38,906 nucleotides of DNA from Cyclobacteriaceae bacterium (GCA_958296015.1 CATQIH010000057.1:1-38906); one strand, 5' to 3'; counted from the stretch's first letter, positions 22,761-32,596 are shown. The notes: generated by a model not told the origin, from the sequence alone. Numbers and translations are program-made.

Positions 22761-25385
22761 TTGAAGATAAAAGTTTTTTCTAAATATTACATGGCAGTTT
22801 TCCCTGTGCTGCTACTGATGATCTATGCCTGTGCCCCCGAGCGAAAAGGGGCAGTGGCTTCGTTGTATCATAATACAACGGCGCACTACAACTCCTATTT
22901 TTATGCACAGCAACGCATGGACGAGATACAGAAGGCGGTGCAAGAGAGCCAGGATAACAACTTCAATAGGATTTTAGCTATTCTTCCCAAGACAGATACG
23001 GCCATAATCAGTGGCCTCAATGAGCAGATAGAAGACTGCATCAAAAAGGCTTCTGTGGCGGTAGAGCGGCACCCACACAGCAAATGGGCCGATGATAGCT
23101 ACATTCTGATAGGGCAATGCCGCATGTATACCCAGAATTACGAAGATGCTATCAAAACCTTTAAGTTCGTCAATACGCAAAGCAAAAGCGACGAGGCACG
23201 GCATCACGCCCTGATCAAACTGATGCGGACTTTCATCGCGGCAAAAGAGTTTAACAATGCCGTGGCTGTTTCTGACTACATGAAGAAGGAAAAGCTGGAT
23301 CGTGAGAACAAAGTGCAGCTTGCCCTTACCCGCGCTTATCTTTACCAGCTCAACGGCGACTATAGCAATGTGATTACCAACTTGCTCACTGCTGCCCCCC
23401 TGATGAAAAATTCGGAGGGGAAAGCACGAATTTATTACATCATCGGCCAAATCTATCAGGAGTTGAATTATGCCCCGCAGGCTTACGAAAATTATGAGCA
23501 GGTACTCAAAAGCAATCCTGAATATGAGATGTATTTCTATGCGCGGCTCAATATGGCGCAGGTATCCGACTTATCTAAAGAGAAAGATGCCAAAAAGATC
23601 AGAAAATATTTTAGAAAGTTGCTCAAAGACAGCAAAAACGAGGAATACAGAGACAAGATATACTACGAAATGGCTGCTTTTGAGCAGAAACAGCACCATA
23701 TGAGCGAAGCCATAGATTTCTACAAAAAATCTGTGCAGGCCAGTGTATCCAACAACCGCCAGAAGGCTTACAGCTACCTGGCCCTGGGGAAAATCTACTA
23801 CGATACCAGCAAATACGAACTGGCAAAGGCATATTACGACAGCACAGTGAGCGCGTTGCCGCAGGAGGAACCGGAATACCCGCAGATAGCACAAAGGCAA
23901 AAGGTGCTGACCAACTTTGTGGAGCAACTCAATACTATTGAAGAGCAAGACAGCCTGCTGGCCCTGGCATCTATGGATTCCCTCAAGCTCAGTGCCTACC
24001 TGGATGATGTGGTGCGCGAAACGCAGAAAGCCAAAAAAGCAGAGGAAAAACAGCAAAGGAAAAAACAGACCAGATCATCGCGTAATGGTAATTTTCAGGA
24101 ATTTCAGAGTCCTTTTGCCACGCAAAACCAGCAACCTGCCAATGAAGGGGATCAGCAAACCTGGTATTTCTACAACGCGGCAGCAGTGAGTATGGGCCGC
24201 TCAGCTTTTACCCGCAAATGGGGTGACCGTCCGCTGGAAGATAACTGGCGAAGAGCCAAAAAGGGCATCGATGAAACCATTGCGCAAAACAATACCAGTC
24301 CTGACAGTACGCAGGCAGCAGCCACCGGCAACCAGCCAGCGTTAGAAGAAAGTGCTTCGCCGGAAGCACTGGCAGATCAGCAAAAACAGCAGTTGTATGC
24401 CTCCATTCCTTTTTTGCCGGAGCAGCAGCAGGCAGCACTGGCCAAGGTAGAAACCGCCTACTACAAACTAGGAGGTATCTATGATTTTGACCTGAAAGAA
24501 AAGCAAAATGCCATAGAAACCTTCAAAACCATGCTGTCGCGCTTTCCTGAGTCGGAACACGAACCGGAAGTGCTGTATCAGCTATACCTGATCTACAAAG
24601 AGCTGAACGATGAGACGTACATCACGTATAAAAACCGGCTGATCGAGAAGTTTCCGGAAAGCTTGTACGCCAAAATACTGATCAACCCCAACTACCGGCA
24701 GGAGAGCAACCTGGCCAGCGAGCAGATGAAGCGCGTATACAAAGAAGCTTACCAGCTCTTTGAAGACGGGCAGTATGTGAAAGCCGAGCAACTGGTGAGT
24801 GCCAGCTTGCTAGAAAATCCTGATAATGACTTCACCGACAATATGGCACTGCTCAGAGCGATGATCACGGGCAGAAGAGAAAATAAAGACCAGTATCAGC
24901 TGGCACTACAGCAATTTATAGAAAAGTACCCTGAAAGCGAACTGCTGGAATATGCCAACAAACTACTGGATAATGTGCGTAACTTTGATGCCAATAAGGC
25001 AGCGAAATACATCGCCGAATTTGATGAAAAGCATTCGTTTATGGTAGTTTACAAAGATGCTAAAAGTGTCACTTCCGATCTGCCCAATGCCATTGAGAAG
25101 TTCAACAAGCAATATTTCTCCAAGCAAAAGCTTACCACTTCCAATCTGATGCTGGACAACGGCAAGGTGATGGTATTGGTGGATCATTTTCCTGATATGA
25201 AAGTAGCCAAAGCCTATTTTGATAAATTTAACAGTAGCGATGTGTCTCCCCTGAACAACGTGCCGGATAAAGTGAAAAATAATATCAGGCAAAATTTCGT
25301 CATCACAGAGGACAACCTTAACATCCTTCTGAAAACAAAAGATATAGAAAATTACATGCGATTTTTCAAAAACAATTACATCTGA
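22761..25385 (+). CDS. sprE: Type IX secretion system lipoprotein PorW/SprE-like, TPR-rich
   Basis: The start is a TTG at 22761: it gives MKIKVFSKYYMAVFPVLLLM followed by IYAC, a lipoprotein signal with basic residues and a lipid Cys at 24. The ATG at 22791 would lack the charged part. The mature protein starts CAPERKGAVASLYHNTTAHYNSYF, resembling PorW/SprE. TPR-like helices run through most of 874 residues (for example YDIDSKYELAKAYYDSTVSA-type units, about 90-400 and 580-780), with a Gln/Ser-rich linker near 440-570. PorW/SprE supports the T9SS and gliding in Bacteroidota. It is next to PBP1A. Confidence 0.82.
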   Translation: MKIKVFSKYYMAVFPVLLLMIYACAPERKGAVASLYHNTTAHYNSYFYAQQRMDEIQKAVQESQDNNFNRILAILPKTDTAIISGLNEQIEDCIKKASVAVERHPHSKWADDSYILIGQCRMYTQNYEDAIKTFKFVNTQSKSDEARHHALIKLMRTFIAAKEFNNAVAVSDYMKKEKLDRENKVQLALTRAYLYQLNGDYSNVITNLLTAAPLMKNSEGKARIYYIIGQIYQELNYAPQAYENYEQVLKSNPEYEMYFYARLNMAQVSDLSKEKDAKKIRKYFRKLLKDSKNEEYRDKIYYEMAAFEQKQHHMSEAIDFYKKSVQASVSNNRQKAYSYLALGKIYYDTSKYELAKAYYDSTVSALPQEEPEYPQIAQRQKVLTNFVEQLNTIEEQDSLLALASMDSLKLSAYLDDVVRETQKAKKAEEKQQRKKQTRSSRNGNFQEFQSPFATQNQQPANEGDQQTWYFYNAAAVSMGRSAFTRKWGDRPLEDNWRRAKKGIDETIAQNNTSPDSTQAAATGNQPALEESASPEALADQQKQQLYASIPFLPEQQQAALAKVETAYYKLGGIYDFDLKEKQNAIETFKTMLSRFPESEHEPEVLYQLYLIYKELNDETYITYKNRLIEKFPESLYAKILINPNYRQESNLASEQMKRVYKEAYQLFEDGQYVKAEQLVSASLLENPDNDFTDNMALLRAMITGRRENKDQYQLALQQFIEKYPESELLEYANKLLDNVRNFDANKAAKYIAEFDEKHSFMVVYKDAKSVTSDLPNAIEKFNKQYFSKQKLTTSNLMLDNGKVMVLVDHFPDMKVAKAYFDKFNSSDVSPLNNVPDKVKNNIRQNFVITEDNLNILLKTKDIENYMRFFKNNYI

Positions 25386-25537
25386 TCTTAAAGGTTGTGT
25401 TTTTGTATAGGTTAGTCTGATTTTTGCGTGCAGCCCACTTTGGGAAGCACAGGCAGCCGCCAGATGATTTATAAGGCGACAACAGAAACTCACTTTCATA
25501 GATTTAAGTTACTACGTAGATAAAAGGTCAAACCACA

Positions 25538-27898
25538 ATGGCAGAACAAGACGCTCAAGAACAGCATAAAGATTACAGCAAGCTATACACCGTCATTATA
25601 CGCGGGCTGTGGATTGTATTCATAAGTATGTTTATTCTATTCCCGCTCTATATCCTTACTGTTCGGGCAGATTTTATGGGACTGTATGGAGGGCTACCCA
25701 GCCTAAAAGCTTTGGAAAACCCCAAGAACGACCTTTCTTCCGAACTTTATTCCACCGACAATGTGCTGCTTGGCAAATACTACCGTGAAAACCGCAGCCC
25801 GGTCACCTACGAAGATCTGTCGCCCAACCTGGTCAACGCACTGGTGGCTACGGAAGACATCCGGTTTACCGAGCATAGCGGCATCGATTTACAGGGCATG
25901 GCCCGCGTGGGGTGGGGTGTCATCAAATACATCCTCACCTTTGGCAGTAGCGACCTGGAAGGTGGTGGCAGTACGCTCTCGCAGCAAACAGCCAAAAACC
26001 TGTATAATACCCGTACCGGTGACAAAGAAGGGCCTTTGATGAAAGTTCCTGGTTTGCGTATGCTCATTATCAAAACCAAAGAGTGGATCGTGGCGGTGCA
26101 ATTGGAGAGATTTTACACAAAAAAGGAAATTTTGGCCATGTACCTCAACACTGCAGCGTTCAGCAGCAACTCCTATGGTATTAAGGTAGCCGCTAAAACT
26201 TTCTTCAACAAACCTACCTACGACCTTGGTGTACAAGAAGCTGCCACCCTGGTAGGTATGCTCAAGGCTGCTACTTATTACAATCCCGCCCGGAATCCTG
26301 AAAACTCACGTCGCAGACGAAACGTGGTGATGGCGCAGATGCACAAGTATGGCTTCGTGTCTGACCAGCAACTGGATTCACTCTCGCAACTGCCTATGGC
26401 ACTAGATTTTAAAGTGGACAGCCACGACGAAGGGTCAGCTACTTATTTTCGCACTGTGGTAAGAAATTGGCTGCTTACCTGGGCCGACGAGCATGGATAC
26501 GATCTTTTTGAAGATGGCCTCAAAATTTATACAACCATTGATAGCCGGATGCAGGAACATGCTGAAGAAGCTGTGAGAGATCATATGAAAACGTTGCAGG
26601 GCCGGTTTGACGACGAATGGGGAAAAGAAAATCCCTGGCGCGATGAAGAAGGAAACGAGATCAAGGGTTTTGTAGATAATCTTGCCAGACGATCAAAACG
26701 CTACAGAAGTCTGGAAAAATTTTATGGAAAAGGAGACGATTCAATCAAAATAGTGATGAACAAGCCTGTTCCGATGAAAATATTTACCTGGAAAAACGAA
26801 GCACGGGAAAAAGATACGGTCATGAGTCCTATCGATTCTATTAAATATACGCAGCGGTTTCTACACACCGGCTTTATGTCTATGGACCCGCACAATGGCT
26901 ACATCAAAGCATGGGTAGGAGGTATCGATTATAAGCATTTTAAATATGACCATGTGAAGCAGGGAAGACGGCAGCCGGGTTCCACATTCAAACCGTTTGT
27001 GTATACCGCAGCCATCGATAATGGCTATTCGCCATGCTACGAAGTGGTAGATGCTCCTGTGACGTTTACGGTGTATAAAGACAAAGAAGAAACCACCTGG
27101 ACACCCAAAAACACGATGGGCGATTACTCCGGGGAAAGTATGACGATCCGCGAGGCATTGGCAAAGTCTATGAACTCCATCACGGCTTTCATCATGAAGC
27201 GCATCGGGCCAAGCACGGTGGTGGACTATGCTCACAGGATGGGGATCACCAGCCCTATTGAAGCCGTGCCTGCACTGGCACTGGGTGGTGGTGGCGATGT
27301 ATCCGTCTACGAAATGGTAGGTGCCTACAGCACTTTTGTGAATCATGGTACCTGGACACAGCCTGTATTTGTTACCAGAATTGAAGACAAAGACGGTAAT
27401 ACGGTATATGAACATCCTTCCAACACAAGGGAGGCACTCAGTGAGGAAACCGCCTACCTGATGCTGTATATGCTGCGGGGAGCTACCGAGTATTCGGATG
27501 GTACAGGAGCCGGTATTCCCGGAGAACTTAAAGACGGCAATGAGATTGGTGCTAAAACAGGTACCACACAAAACTATTCTGATGGTTGGTTTATGGGCGT
27601 TACCGAAGACCTGGTGTCAGGTGCATGGGTAGGAGGAGACAGCCGTAGCGTACATTTTAAGTCTATCAGATGGGGACAGGGCGCACGGATGGCTATGCCT
27701 ATCTGGATAGAATACATGAAGAAAGTATATGCGGACGACCGGCTGGATTATAAGAAAAAACCCTTTTCCCGTCCATCTACCAGTCTGTCTATTGAAATCG
27801 ACTGCGACAGGTACAAAACAGGGGATGAGACCGAAGAGACAGACTCGCTGATGCAGCAACAAGATAGTTTGGAAATGAGTGAAGATGATATCCTTTAA
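25538..27898 (+). CDS. Class A penicillin-binding protein (PBP1A type)
   Basis: A bifunctional peptidoglycan synthase of 786 residues. An N-terminal membrane anchor spans about 21-43. The glycosyltransferase domain (about 60-245) has catalytic Glu106 in ATEDIRFTEHSGID and the GGSTLSQQTAKNL motif. The transpeptidase domain (about 440-740) has SxxK at Ser482 (PGSTFKPF), SMN at 544-546 and KTGT at 673-676. It follows sprE after a 152-base gap with no clear promoter or terminator. The wall enzymes and bactofilin across the divergent junction suggest a morphogenesis block. Confidence 0.97.
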   Translation: MAEQDAQEQHKDYSKLYTVIIRGLWIVFISMFILFPLYILTVRADFMGLYGGLPSLKALENPKNDLSSELYSTDNVLLGKYYRENRSPVTYEDLSPNLVNALVATEDIRFTEHSGIDLQGMARVGWGVIKYILTFGSSDLEGGGSTLSQQTAKNLYNTRTGDKEGPLMKVPGLRMLIIKTKEWIVAVQLERFYTKKEILAMYLNTAAFSSNSYGIKVAAKTFFNKPTYDLGVQEAATLVGMLKAATYYNPARNPENSRRRRNVVMAQMHKYGFVSDQQLDSLSQLPMALDFKVDSHDEGSATYFRTVVRNWLLTWADEHGYDLFEDGLKIYTTIDSRMQEHAEEAVRDHMKTLQGRFDDEWGKENPWRDEEGNEIKGFVDNLARRSKRYRSLEKFYGKGDDSIKIVMNKPVPMKIFTWKNEAREKDTVMSPIDSIKYTQRFLHTGFMSMDPHNGYIKAWVGGIDYKHFKYDHVKQGRRQPGSTFKPFVYTAAIDNGYSPCYEVVDAPVTFTVYKDKEETTWTPKNTMGDYSGESMTIREALAKSMNSITAFIMKRIGPSTVVDYAHRMGITSPIEAVPALALGGGGDVSVYEMVGAYSTFVNHGTWTQPVFVTRIEDKDGNTVYEHPSNTREALSEETAYLMLYMLRGATEYSDGTGAGIPGELKDGNEIGAKTGTTQNYSDGWFMGVTEDLVSGAWVGGDSRSVHFKSIRWGQGARMAMPIWIEYMKKVYADDRLDYKKKPFSRPSTSLSIEIDCDRYKTGDETEETDSLMQQQDSLEMSEDDIL

Positions 27899-27905
27899 TA
27901 TTCGC

Positions 27906-27913
27906 TAGTTTTG
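27906..27913 (+). promoter_or_regulatory. Candidate -7 element for the sigma factor gene
   Basis: TAGTTTTG matches TAnnTTTG and lies 38 bases before the ATG at 27952, right after the PBP1A stop. No TTTG at the right distance is seen. Confidence 0.35.
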
Positions 27914-27951
27914 TTTATTATTGATTGATCATATATCCATCTCTCACAGAA

Positions 27952-28536
27952 ATGTTATCAAACGTGGAGCAAACGTATCTGGAAGACCAGCAACTTATTG
28001 AAAGCATCAGGAAAGGAGATGAAAAAAGTGTGGTGCAGCTCTATCAGCTACACAAAGAAGGATTTGTACACTGGGCACAGGTACATTATCAGGTAGAAGA
28101 AGATGTGGCCCTGGATGCTTTTCAGGATGCTGTGGTTTGCCTCTACAAAAATATTGTAACAGGTAAGCTGGAAAGTCTCACCAGTTCGCTCAAAACCTAC
28201 CTGTACGCCATCGGCAAAAATATTGTCAGAAAAAAATTGCAGCAACCTGTCATGATGGATAATGATGACCTGTGGATGCTGGAAAACCTCAGAGCGGAGC
28301 CTGTAGATGCGTTTGCCAGCAACGACCGCCAGCGGTTTGTAGCCAGGCTGATGACGACCATAGGAGAACCCTGCCAGACTATCCTGCGGCTCTTCTATTT
28401 CAATAATTTCTCTATGGAGTCTATCGCGCAGACAATGAACTATAAAAACGAAAATGTTGTCAAAACACAGAAGCTTCGGTGCCTTACGACGCTAAAAGAT
28501 ATGGTAAGGGGCAAATTTAGCGGAGAAGATTTTTAG
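27952..28536 (+). CDS. RNA polymerase sigma-70-family factor (ECF-like)
   Basis: The start ATG at 27952 gives 194 residues. Region 2 reads QLYQLHKEGFVHWAQVHYQVEEDVALDAFQDAVVCLYKNI (about 27-66), with the DAFQDAVV stretch for core binding and -10 recognition. Region 4 (about 130-180) has the helix-turn-helix ILRLFYFNNFSMESIAQTMNYKNENVVKTQKLRCL. Region 3 is absent, as in ECF factors. The next gene, 9 bases on, encodes a membrane protein with a cytosolic N-terminus that could be its anti-sigma factor. Targets cannot be read from the window. Confidence 0.92.
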   Translation: MLSNVEQTYLEDQQLIESIRKGDEKSVVQLYQLHKEGFVHWAQVHYQVEEDVALDAFQDAVVCLYKNIVTGKLESLTSSLKTYLYAIGKNIVRKKLQQPVMMDNDDLWMLENLRAEPVDAFASNDRQRFVARLMTTIGEPCQTILRLFYFNNFSMESIAQTMNYKNENVVKTQKLRCLTTLKDMVRGKFSGEDF

Positions 28537-28545
28537 CCTACTAAT

Positions 28546-29277
28546 ATGGAATTCAGCGGAGAATCAAAACGTAACCAGATAGACCGGTATGTGTCTGGCC
28601 AAATGGATGAGCACGAACTCACCGCATTTGAGCAGCGCATGCGTGAACATGCAGGATTGGCAGAAAGTGTACACATGCATCGGGATATACTGGAAGGCAT
28701 AGAGTTCCATTTCGCTCAGGAACTCAAGCAGACTCTGATTCAATCCGATCAGCAAAAGCCCAAAAGCAGACGTACGCTATACCTGGCCATTGCCGCCAGC
28801 GTCCTGCTGGTAATCGGTGCCGGGCTGGCCTATTATTTTATGGCGATGCCGCAAAACAACAGTGATTTGTTCACCGCTTATTTTGAGCCTTATCCAAACA
28901 TCCTGGCACCTATTACCCGCTCTGCCAGCGATTCACCTTATGCAGATGTGATGCAGGCATACGAGGCAGGGCAGTATCAGGCTGCCATTACCGGATTCGA
29001 TGAGTTGCTTAGTAAGGAGCCGGGCAACCATCAACTGCTATTCTATCGGGGAGTGTCCTTGCTGGCTGCCGGACAGGCTGAAAAAGCCACCAGTGATTTT
29101 CAGACCGTCATTGATGCCAGTGACCCCAAACTCTCTACGCCTGCTTACTGGTATCTTGGGCTCAGCCAGTTGAAAATAGGCAACACAGACCAGGCAAAAG
29201 CCACTTTTCAGAAGATCGCTCCGGCACAGGGAAGGCTGAATGACCAGGCAAAAGAGGTGTTTCAGAAAATAAAGTAA
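28546..29277 (+). CDS. Membrane-anchored TPR protein, anti-sigma-like layout
   Basis: A 243-residue protein. The N-terminal 73 residues are soluble and helical (IDRYVSGQMDEHELTAFEQRMREH), resembling the short zinc-less anti-sigma domains of Bacteroidota. A single membrane helix follows (about 77-100, LYLAIAASVLLVIGAGLAYYF). The periplasmic part has TPRs: AYEAGQYQAAITGFDELLSKEPGNHQLLFYRGVSLL, then AYWYLGLSQLKIGNTDQAKATFQKIA. Immediate linkage to a sigma factor supports a regulatory partnership, with the TPR part as a sensor, but this is inference. Confidence 0.8.
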   Translation: MEFSGESKRNQIDRYVSGQMDEHELTAFEQRMREHAGLAESVHMHRDILEGIEFHFAQELKQTLIQSDQQKPKSRRTLYLAIAASVLLVIGAGLAYYFMAMPQNNSDLFTAYFEPYPNILAPITRSASDSPYADVMQAYEAGQYQAAITGFDELLSKEPGNHQLLFYRGVSLLAAGQAEKATSDFQTVIDASDPKLSTPAYWYLGLSQLKIGNTDQAKATFQKIAPAQGRLNDQAKEVFQKIK

Positions 29278-29330
29278 TTCTTTTTAGCAATCTAACAATA
29301 TCAATAGTAGAACCTTATTGTATTAGTTGA

Positions 29331-29338
29331 TAGATTTG
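29331..29338 (+). promoter_or_regulatory. Candidate -7 element for the uronate operon
   Basis: TAGATTTG matches TAnnTTTG and lies 45 bases before the SDR start codon. No matching TTTG box at the right distance is seen. Confidence 0.35.
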
Positions 29339-29383
29339 CGCTACACAAGTCTGGCAGAAAAACTACACTATACCCTACACTAT

Positions 29384-30202
29384 ATGGAAGATACACTATT
29401 TGATGTGGCTGATAAAGTGGTTGTCATTACCGGCGGCGGAGGCGCGTTGGGAGGGTCTATGGCTCATTACCTGGCAACCAAAGGATGCAAGATCGTCGTC
29501 CTAAGCCTGCACGAAGCTTCTTCAGCTATCAGGGCCGAGGAGATCACTACAGCAGGTGGCGAAGCCATAGGCATAGCTGCCGACGTAACCTCAGAAGAAC
29601 ACCTGCATCAGGTGAAAGACACTATCCTGAAAAAATGGGACCGCATCGATGTGCTGATCAATGCAGCCGGAGGCAATCTGCCAGGTGCCACCATTAGTCC
29701 CGAACAAACCGTCTTTGATGTTTCTACAGATGCGATAAGAAAAGTGCTGGACCTCAACCTGATGGGTTCTGTGCTGCCTACGCTTGTGTTTGGCAAAGTG
29801 ATGGCCGATCAGCAAACAGGCAGTATCATCAATATCTCTTCTATGGCGGCCTCTCAGGCCATTACCCGTGTACTGGGCTATTCGATAGCAAAAGCAGGCA
29901 TCGATATGTTTACCAGGTGGATGGCCACAGAAATGGCCCTGAAGTTTGGCGATGGCATCCGCGTGAATGCCATCGCTCCCGGCTTTTTTATAGGCAAGCA
30001 AAACGAACGGCTACTCACGCAGGAAGACGGCTCACTGACTGCCAGAGGCGAAACGATTGTCCGTAATACACCTATGAAGCGCTTTGGCGAGGCTGACGAA
30101 CTGGTAGGCATTGTGCATTATCTGTGCAGTGATGCTTCAAAATTTGTAACAGGCACCATCATCCCGGTTGATGGCGGATTCAGTGCATTTAGTGGCGTAT
30201 AA
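29384..30202 (+). CDS. SDR-family oxidoreductase, probable D-mannonate oxidoreductase
   Basis: The ATG at 29384 (MEDTLFDVADKVVVITGG) is preferred over the earlier in-frame TTG, as it places the Rossmann strand at the usual distance. The 272 residues contain the NAD(P) motif TGGGGALGG (16-24), NAAGG (93-97), the Ser of NISSMAA (150-156) and the catalytic pair Tyr166 and Lys170 in YSIAK. It is followed after 5 bases by uxuA, so the likely reaction is the interconversion of fructuronate and mannonate in glucuronate catabolism. The step is inferred from context. Confidence 0.88.
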   Translation: MEDTLFDVADKVVVITGGGGALGGSMAHYLATKGCKIVVLSLHEASSAIRAEEITTAGGEAIGIAADVTSEEHLHQVKDTILKKWDRIDVLINAAGGNLPGATISPEQTVFDVSTDAIRKVLDLNLMGSVLPTLVFGKVMADQQTGSIINISSMAASQAITRVLGYSIAKAGIDMFTRWMATEMALKFGDGIRVNAIAPGFFIGKQNERLLTQEDGSLTARGETIVRNTPMKRFGEADELVGIVHYLCSDASKFVTGTIIPVDGGFSAFSGV

Positions 30203-30207
30203 ATCAT

Positions 30208-31416
30208 ATGAAAGATATACAAGACACCTACCTCAATCACACCTGGCGATGGTTTGGCCCGGATGACCCTGTAAGACTCAGCGAGATCAAGCAAACCGGT
30301 GTTAAAGGAATCGTATCGGCATTGCACCATATTCCGTGTGGGGAAGCCTGGCCGGAAGAAGAAATCCGGCGTAGAAAAAAGACCATTGAAAATGCCGGGT
30401 TCAGTTGGGATATCATAGAAAGTGTGAACGTGCATGAAAGCATCAAAACTGCCGCCCCCGACCGCGAAGCATATATAGAAAATTACTGTACGTCGCTGCG
30501 CAACCTTGCGCAGTGTGATATCAGGACGGTTTGCTACAACTTTATGCCGGTACTGGACTGGACACGTACGCATCTTTCGTACAAAGTGGCAGATGGTACC
30601 TTTGCCCTGCGGTATGATCCGGTGGCACTGGCGGGCTTTGAACTTTTTATTCTCAAGCGCAAAGATGCTGAAGCCTCTTATACGGAAGCTCAGATTGAAG
30701 CTGCTCAGGCATACGTCAAAGCATTGCGTCCTAAAGACAAAAATACACTGCAACAAACCATCATGGCAGGCTTGCCAGGTACGGATGAGATATTTACGCT
30801 CGAGGAATTTAGCTACTACCTGGAGGAATACAAGGATATTAATGCACAGCAGCTAAAAGAAAACCTAATCTATTTTCTGCAAAAGGTAATTCCTGTAGCC
30901 GAAGAATACGACATCAAGATGTGTATACATCCGGATGATCCGCCATTTCCTATCCTTGGGCTACCCCGCGTAGTAAGTATTGAGCAGGATTTGCAGGATA
31001 TCGTCAGTGCCGTACCTTCACCGCACAATGGTATCACCTTTTGCACAGGCTCGCTTGGTGCCCGGGCCGATAACGACCTGCCCAATATGATCCGGCGGCT
31101 GGGCGATAAGATCCATTTTTTGCACCTAAGAAACGTGCAGCGCAACGATGACGGCAGCTTCTTTGAGGCAGACCATCTGGAAGGGAGCAACGATATGTTT
31201 GCTGTCATGAAAGCCGTGATAGACCAACAGCACCAGCGTTTGCAAAAAGGCCAGGGTAACCCATCCATTCCTATGCGCCCCGACCATGGGCACCAGATGG
31301 ATTTTGATGCCGGTCGTCCTTACTATCCGGGCTACTCAGCCGTAGGGCGAATGCGTGGTCTGGCCGAGTTGCGTGGCCTGGAAATGGGCATCCGGAAAGC
31401 CATGTTTCAGCAATAG
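30208..31416 (+). CDS. uxuA: Mannonate dehydratase
   Basis: This enzyme dehydrates D-mannonate to 2-dehydro-3-deoxy-D-gluconate in hexuronate breakdown. The 402 residues show UxuA marks: TWRWFGPDDPVRLSEIKQTG, GIVSALHHIPCGEAWP (about 32-47), SVNVHESIK, CIHPDDPPFPILGLPR (about 235-252), FCTGSLGARADND and the C-terminal RPDHGHQMDFDAGRPYYPGYS with metal-binding His residues. The preceding SDR gene encodes a likely partner enzyme. The following ThuA and oxidoreductase genes are in the same orientation but after a 196-base gap. Confidence 0.96.
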   Translation: MKDIQDTYLNHTWRWFGPDDPVRLSEIKQTGVKGIVSALHHIPCGEAWPEEEIRRRKKTIENAGFSWDIIESVNVHESIKTAAPDREAYIENYCTSLRNLAQCDIRTVCYNFMPVLDWTRTHLSYKVADGTFALRYDPVALAGFELFILKRKDAEASYTEAQIEAAQAYVKALRPKDKNTLQQTIMAGLPGTDEIFTLEEFSYYLEEYKDINAQQLKENLIYFLQKVIPVAEEYDIKMCIHPDDPPFPILGLPRVVSIEQDLQDIVSAVPSPHNGITFCTGSLGARADNDLPNMIRRLGDKIHFLHLRNVQRNDDGSFFEADHLEGSNDMFAVMKAVIDQQHQRLQKGQGNPSIPMRPDHGHQMDFDAGRPYYPGYSAVGRMRGLAELRGLEMGIRKAMFQQ

Positions 31417-31612
31417 CCAGGTTTGTTGACGCATTTGTTTTTATATTTTTACCCATTATTTGTATGAATAGCTAATGCTGTCTGGTATTTGGAAACATTT
31501 GACAGATTACGTAAAAAGTAATACAATCGGTTGCATAACGCTGATATTTTTTCATATTTGTAACAATTACACCCTATGCTCATTTATAAAGCAATGATAT
31601 ACTACTTCAATC

Positions 31613-32564
31613 ATGGCCTATAACTTCCATACTTTTGCTCTTATCTGCCTTTTGCTGGCAGAGATAACCATATTTCCTTCTAAATCCGATGCGCAATCGG
31701 TTGCCCTAGCAAAAATTACCAGCAACCAAGAAAAGGAGTTGCCTGTGCAGCTTAATATGGCCCATGAGCCAGCCAAAGCACCAGCTGCCAAAGTAGGCTT
31801 ACACAATGATAGTAAAAAAAACGGGTTCTCTAATTTGAGTCCTGTTGAGGTGAACGTACAGGCTATGCCTGATCTGAAAGGAAAAAAAATTCTGGTATAC
31901 ACCAAAAATGGAAAAGGGTTTGTACATGATAATATCCCTGCCAGCATCGAGGCCCTTCAGAAGCTAGGCAAAGAACATGGCTTTCAGGTAGATACTTCAG
32001 CAAATTCTTCGGTATTTACAGCAGAAAACCTCAAACAATACGATGCTCTGGTCTTCTCTAATACCAACAACGAAACTATTGACACGGAAGAACAGAAAAA
32101 AGCCTTTCAGCAGTACATACAACATGGGGGAGGTTTTGTAGCCATTCATTCTGCCAGTGGCTCAGAGCGTGAATGGCCCTGGTATTGGCAGGTGTTGTGG
32201 TGGTAGCTTTTATCGCCATGCGCCCCGGCAAGATTTTGATGTGCTGGTGATAGACAAAAAACATCCTTCTACCTCATTTTTGCCCGACATATGGAAAATC
32301 AAAGAGGACGAGTGCTATTACCTGAAACAACTCAACCCTGATATTCATGTGTTGCTGGCAGCCGATATGCGTACGGTGGAAGATGAAAAGAAAAGCGAAT
32401 ACCCTAACAATGTGTTTGGTGAAACCTATCCGTTGGCCTGGTACCATGAATTTGATGGCGGACGCGAGTGGTATACCTCACTGGGGCACCGACCAGAGCA
32501 TTATTCAGACCCCGAATTTATGAAACATATCCTAGGCGGTATTTCCTGGGTGATAGGAAAATAG
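31613..32564 (+). pseudogene. ThuA-domain protein interrupted by a one-base frameshift
   Basis: From ATG 31613 the product starts with a Sec signal (MAYNFHTFALICLLLAEITI, then FPSKSDA) and a ThuA domain from about residue 90 (KKILVYTKNGKGFVHDNIPASIEALQKLG). It reaches HGGGFVAIHSASGSEREWPWYW and then stops at 32204-32206. The rest of the domain continues in another frame to 32564 (GGSFYRHAPRQDFDVLVIDKK, then FLPDIWKIKEDECYY and EFDGGREWYTSLGH). Deleting one T near 32198 restores WYWQVLGGSFYRHAP, matching the family. ThuA proteins take part in disaccharide or uronate metabolism; here the gene is either broken or mis-sequenced. Confidence 0.88.
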
Positions 32565-32596
32565 CCAACTATACATCAACGCAACCTAACATTCTT

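Noticed and set aside
26861-27571. 236-codon ORF antisense to PBP1A
   Set aside because: It lies fully inside the conserved transpeptidase domain; its composition is that of a shadow frame.
32157-32564. Independent 135-codon gene after uxuA/ThuA
   Set aside because: Its sequence continues the ThuA domain of the preceding frame; it is the second half of one broken gene.
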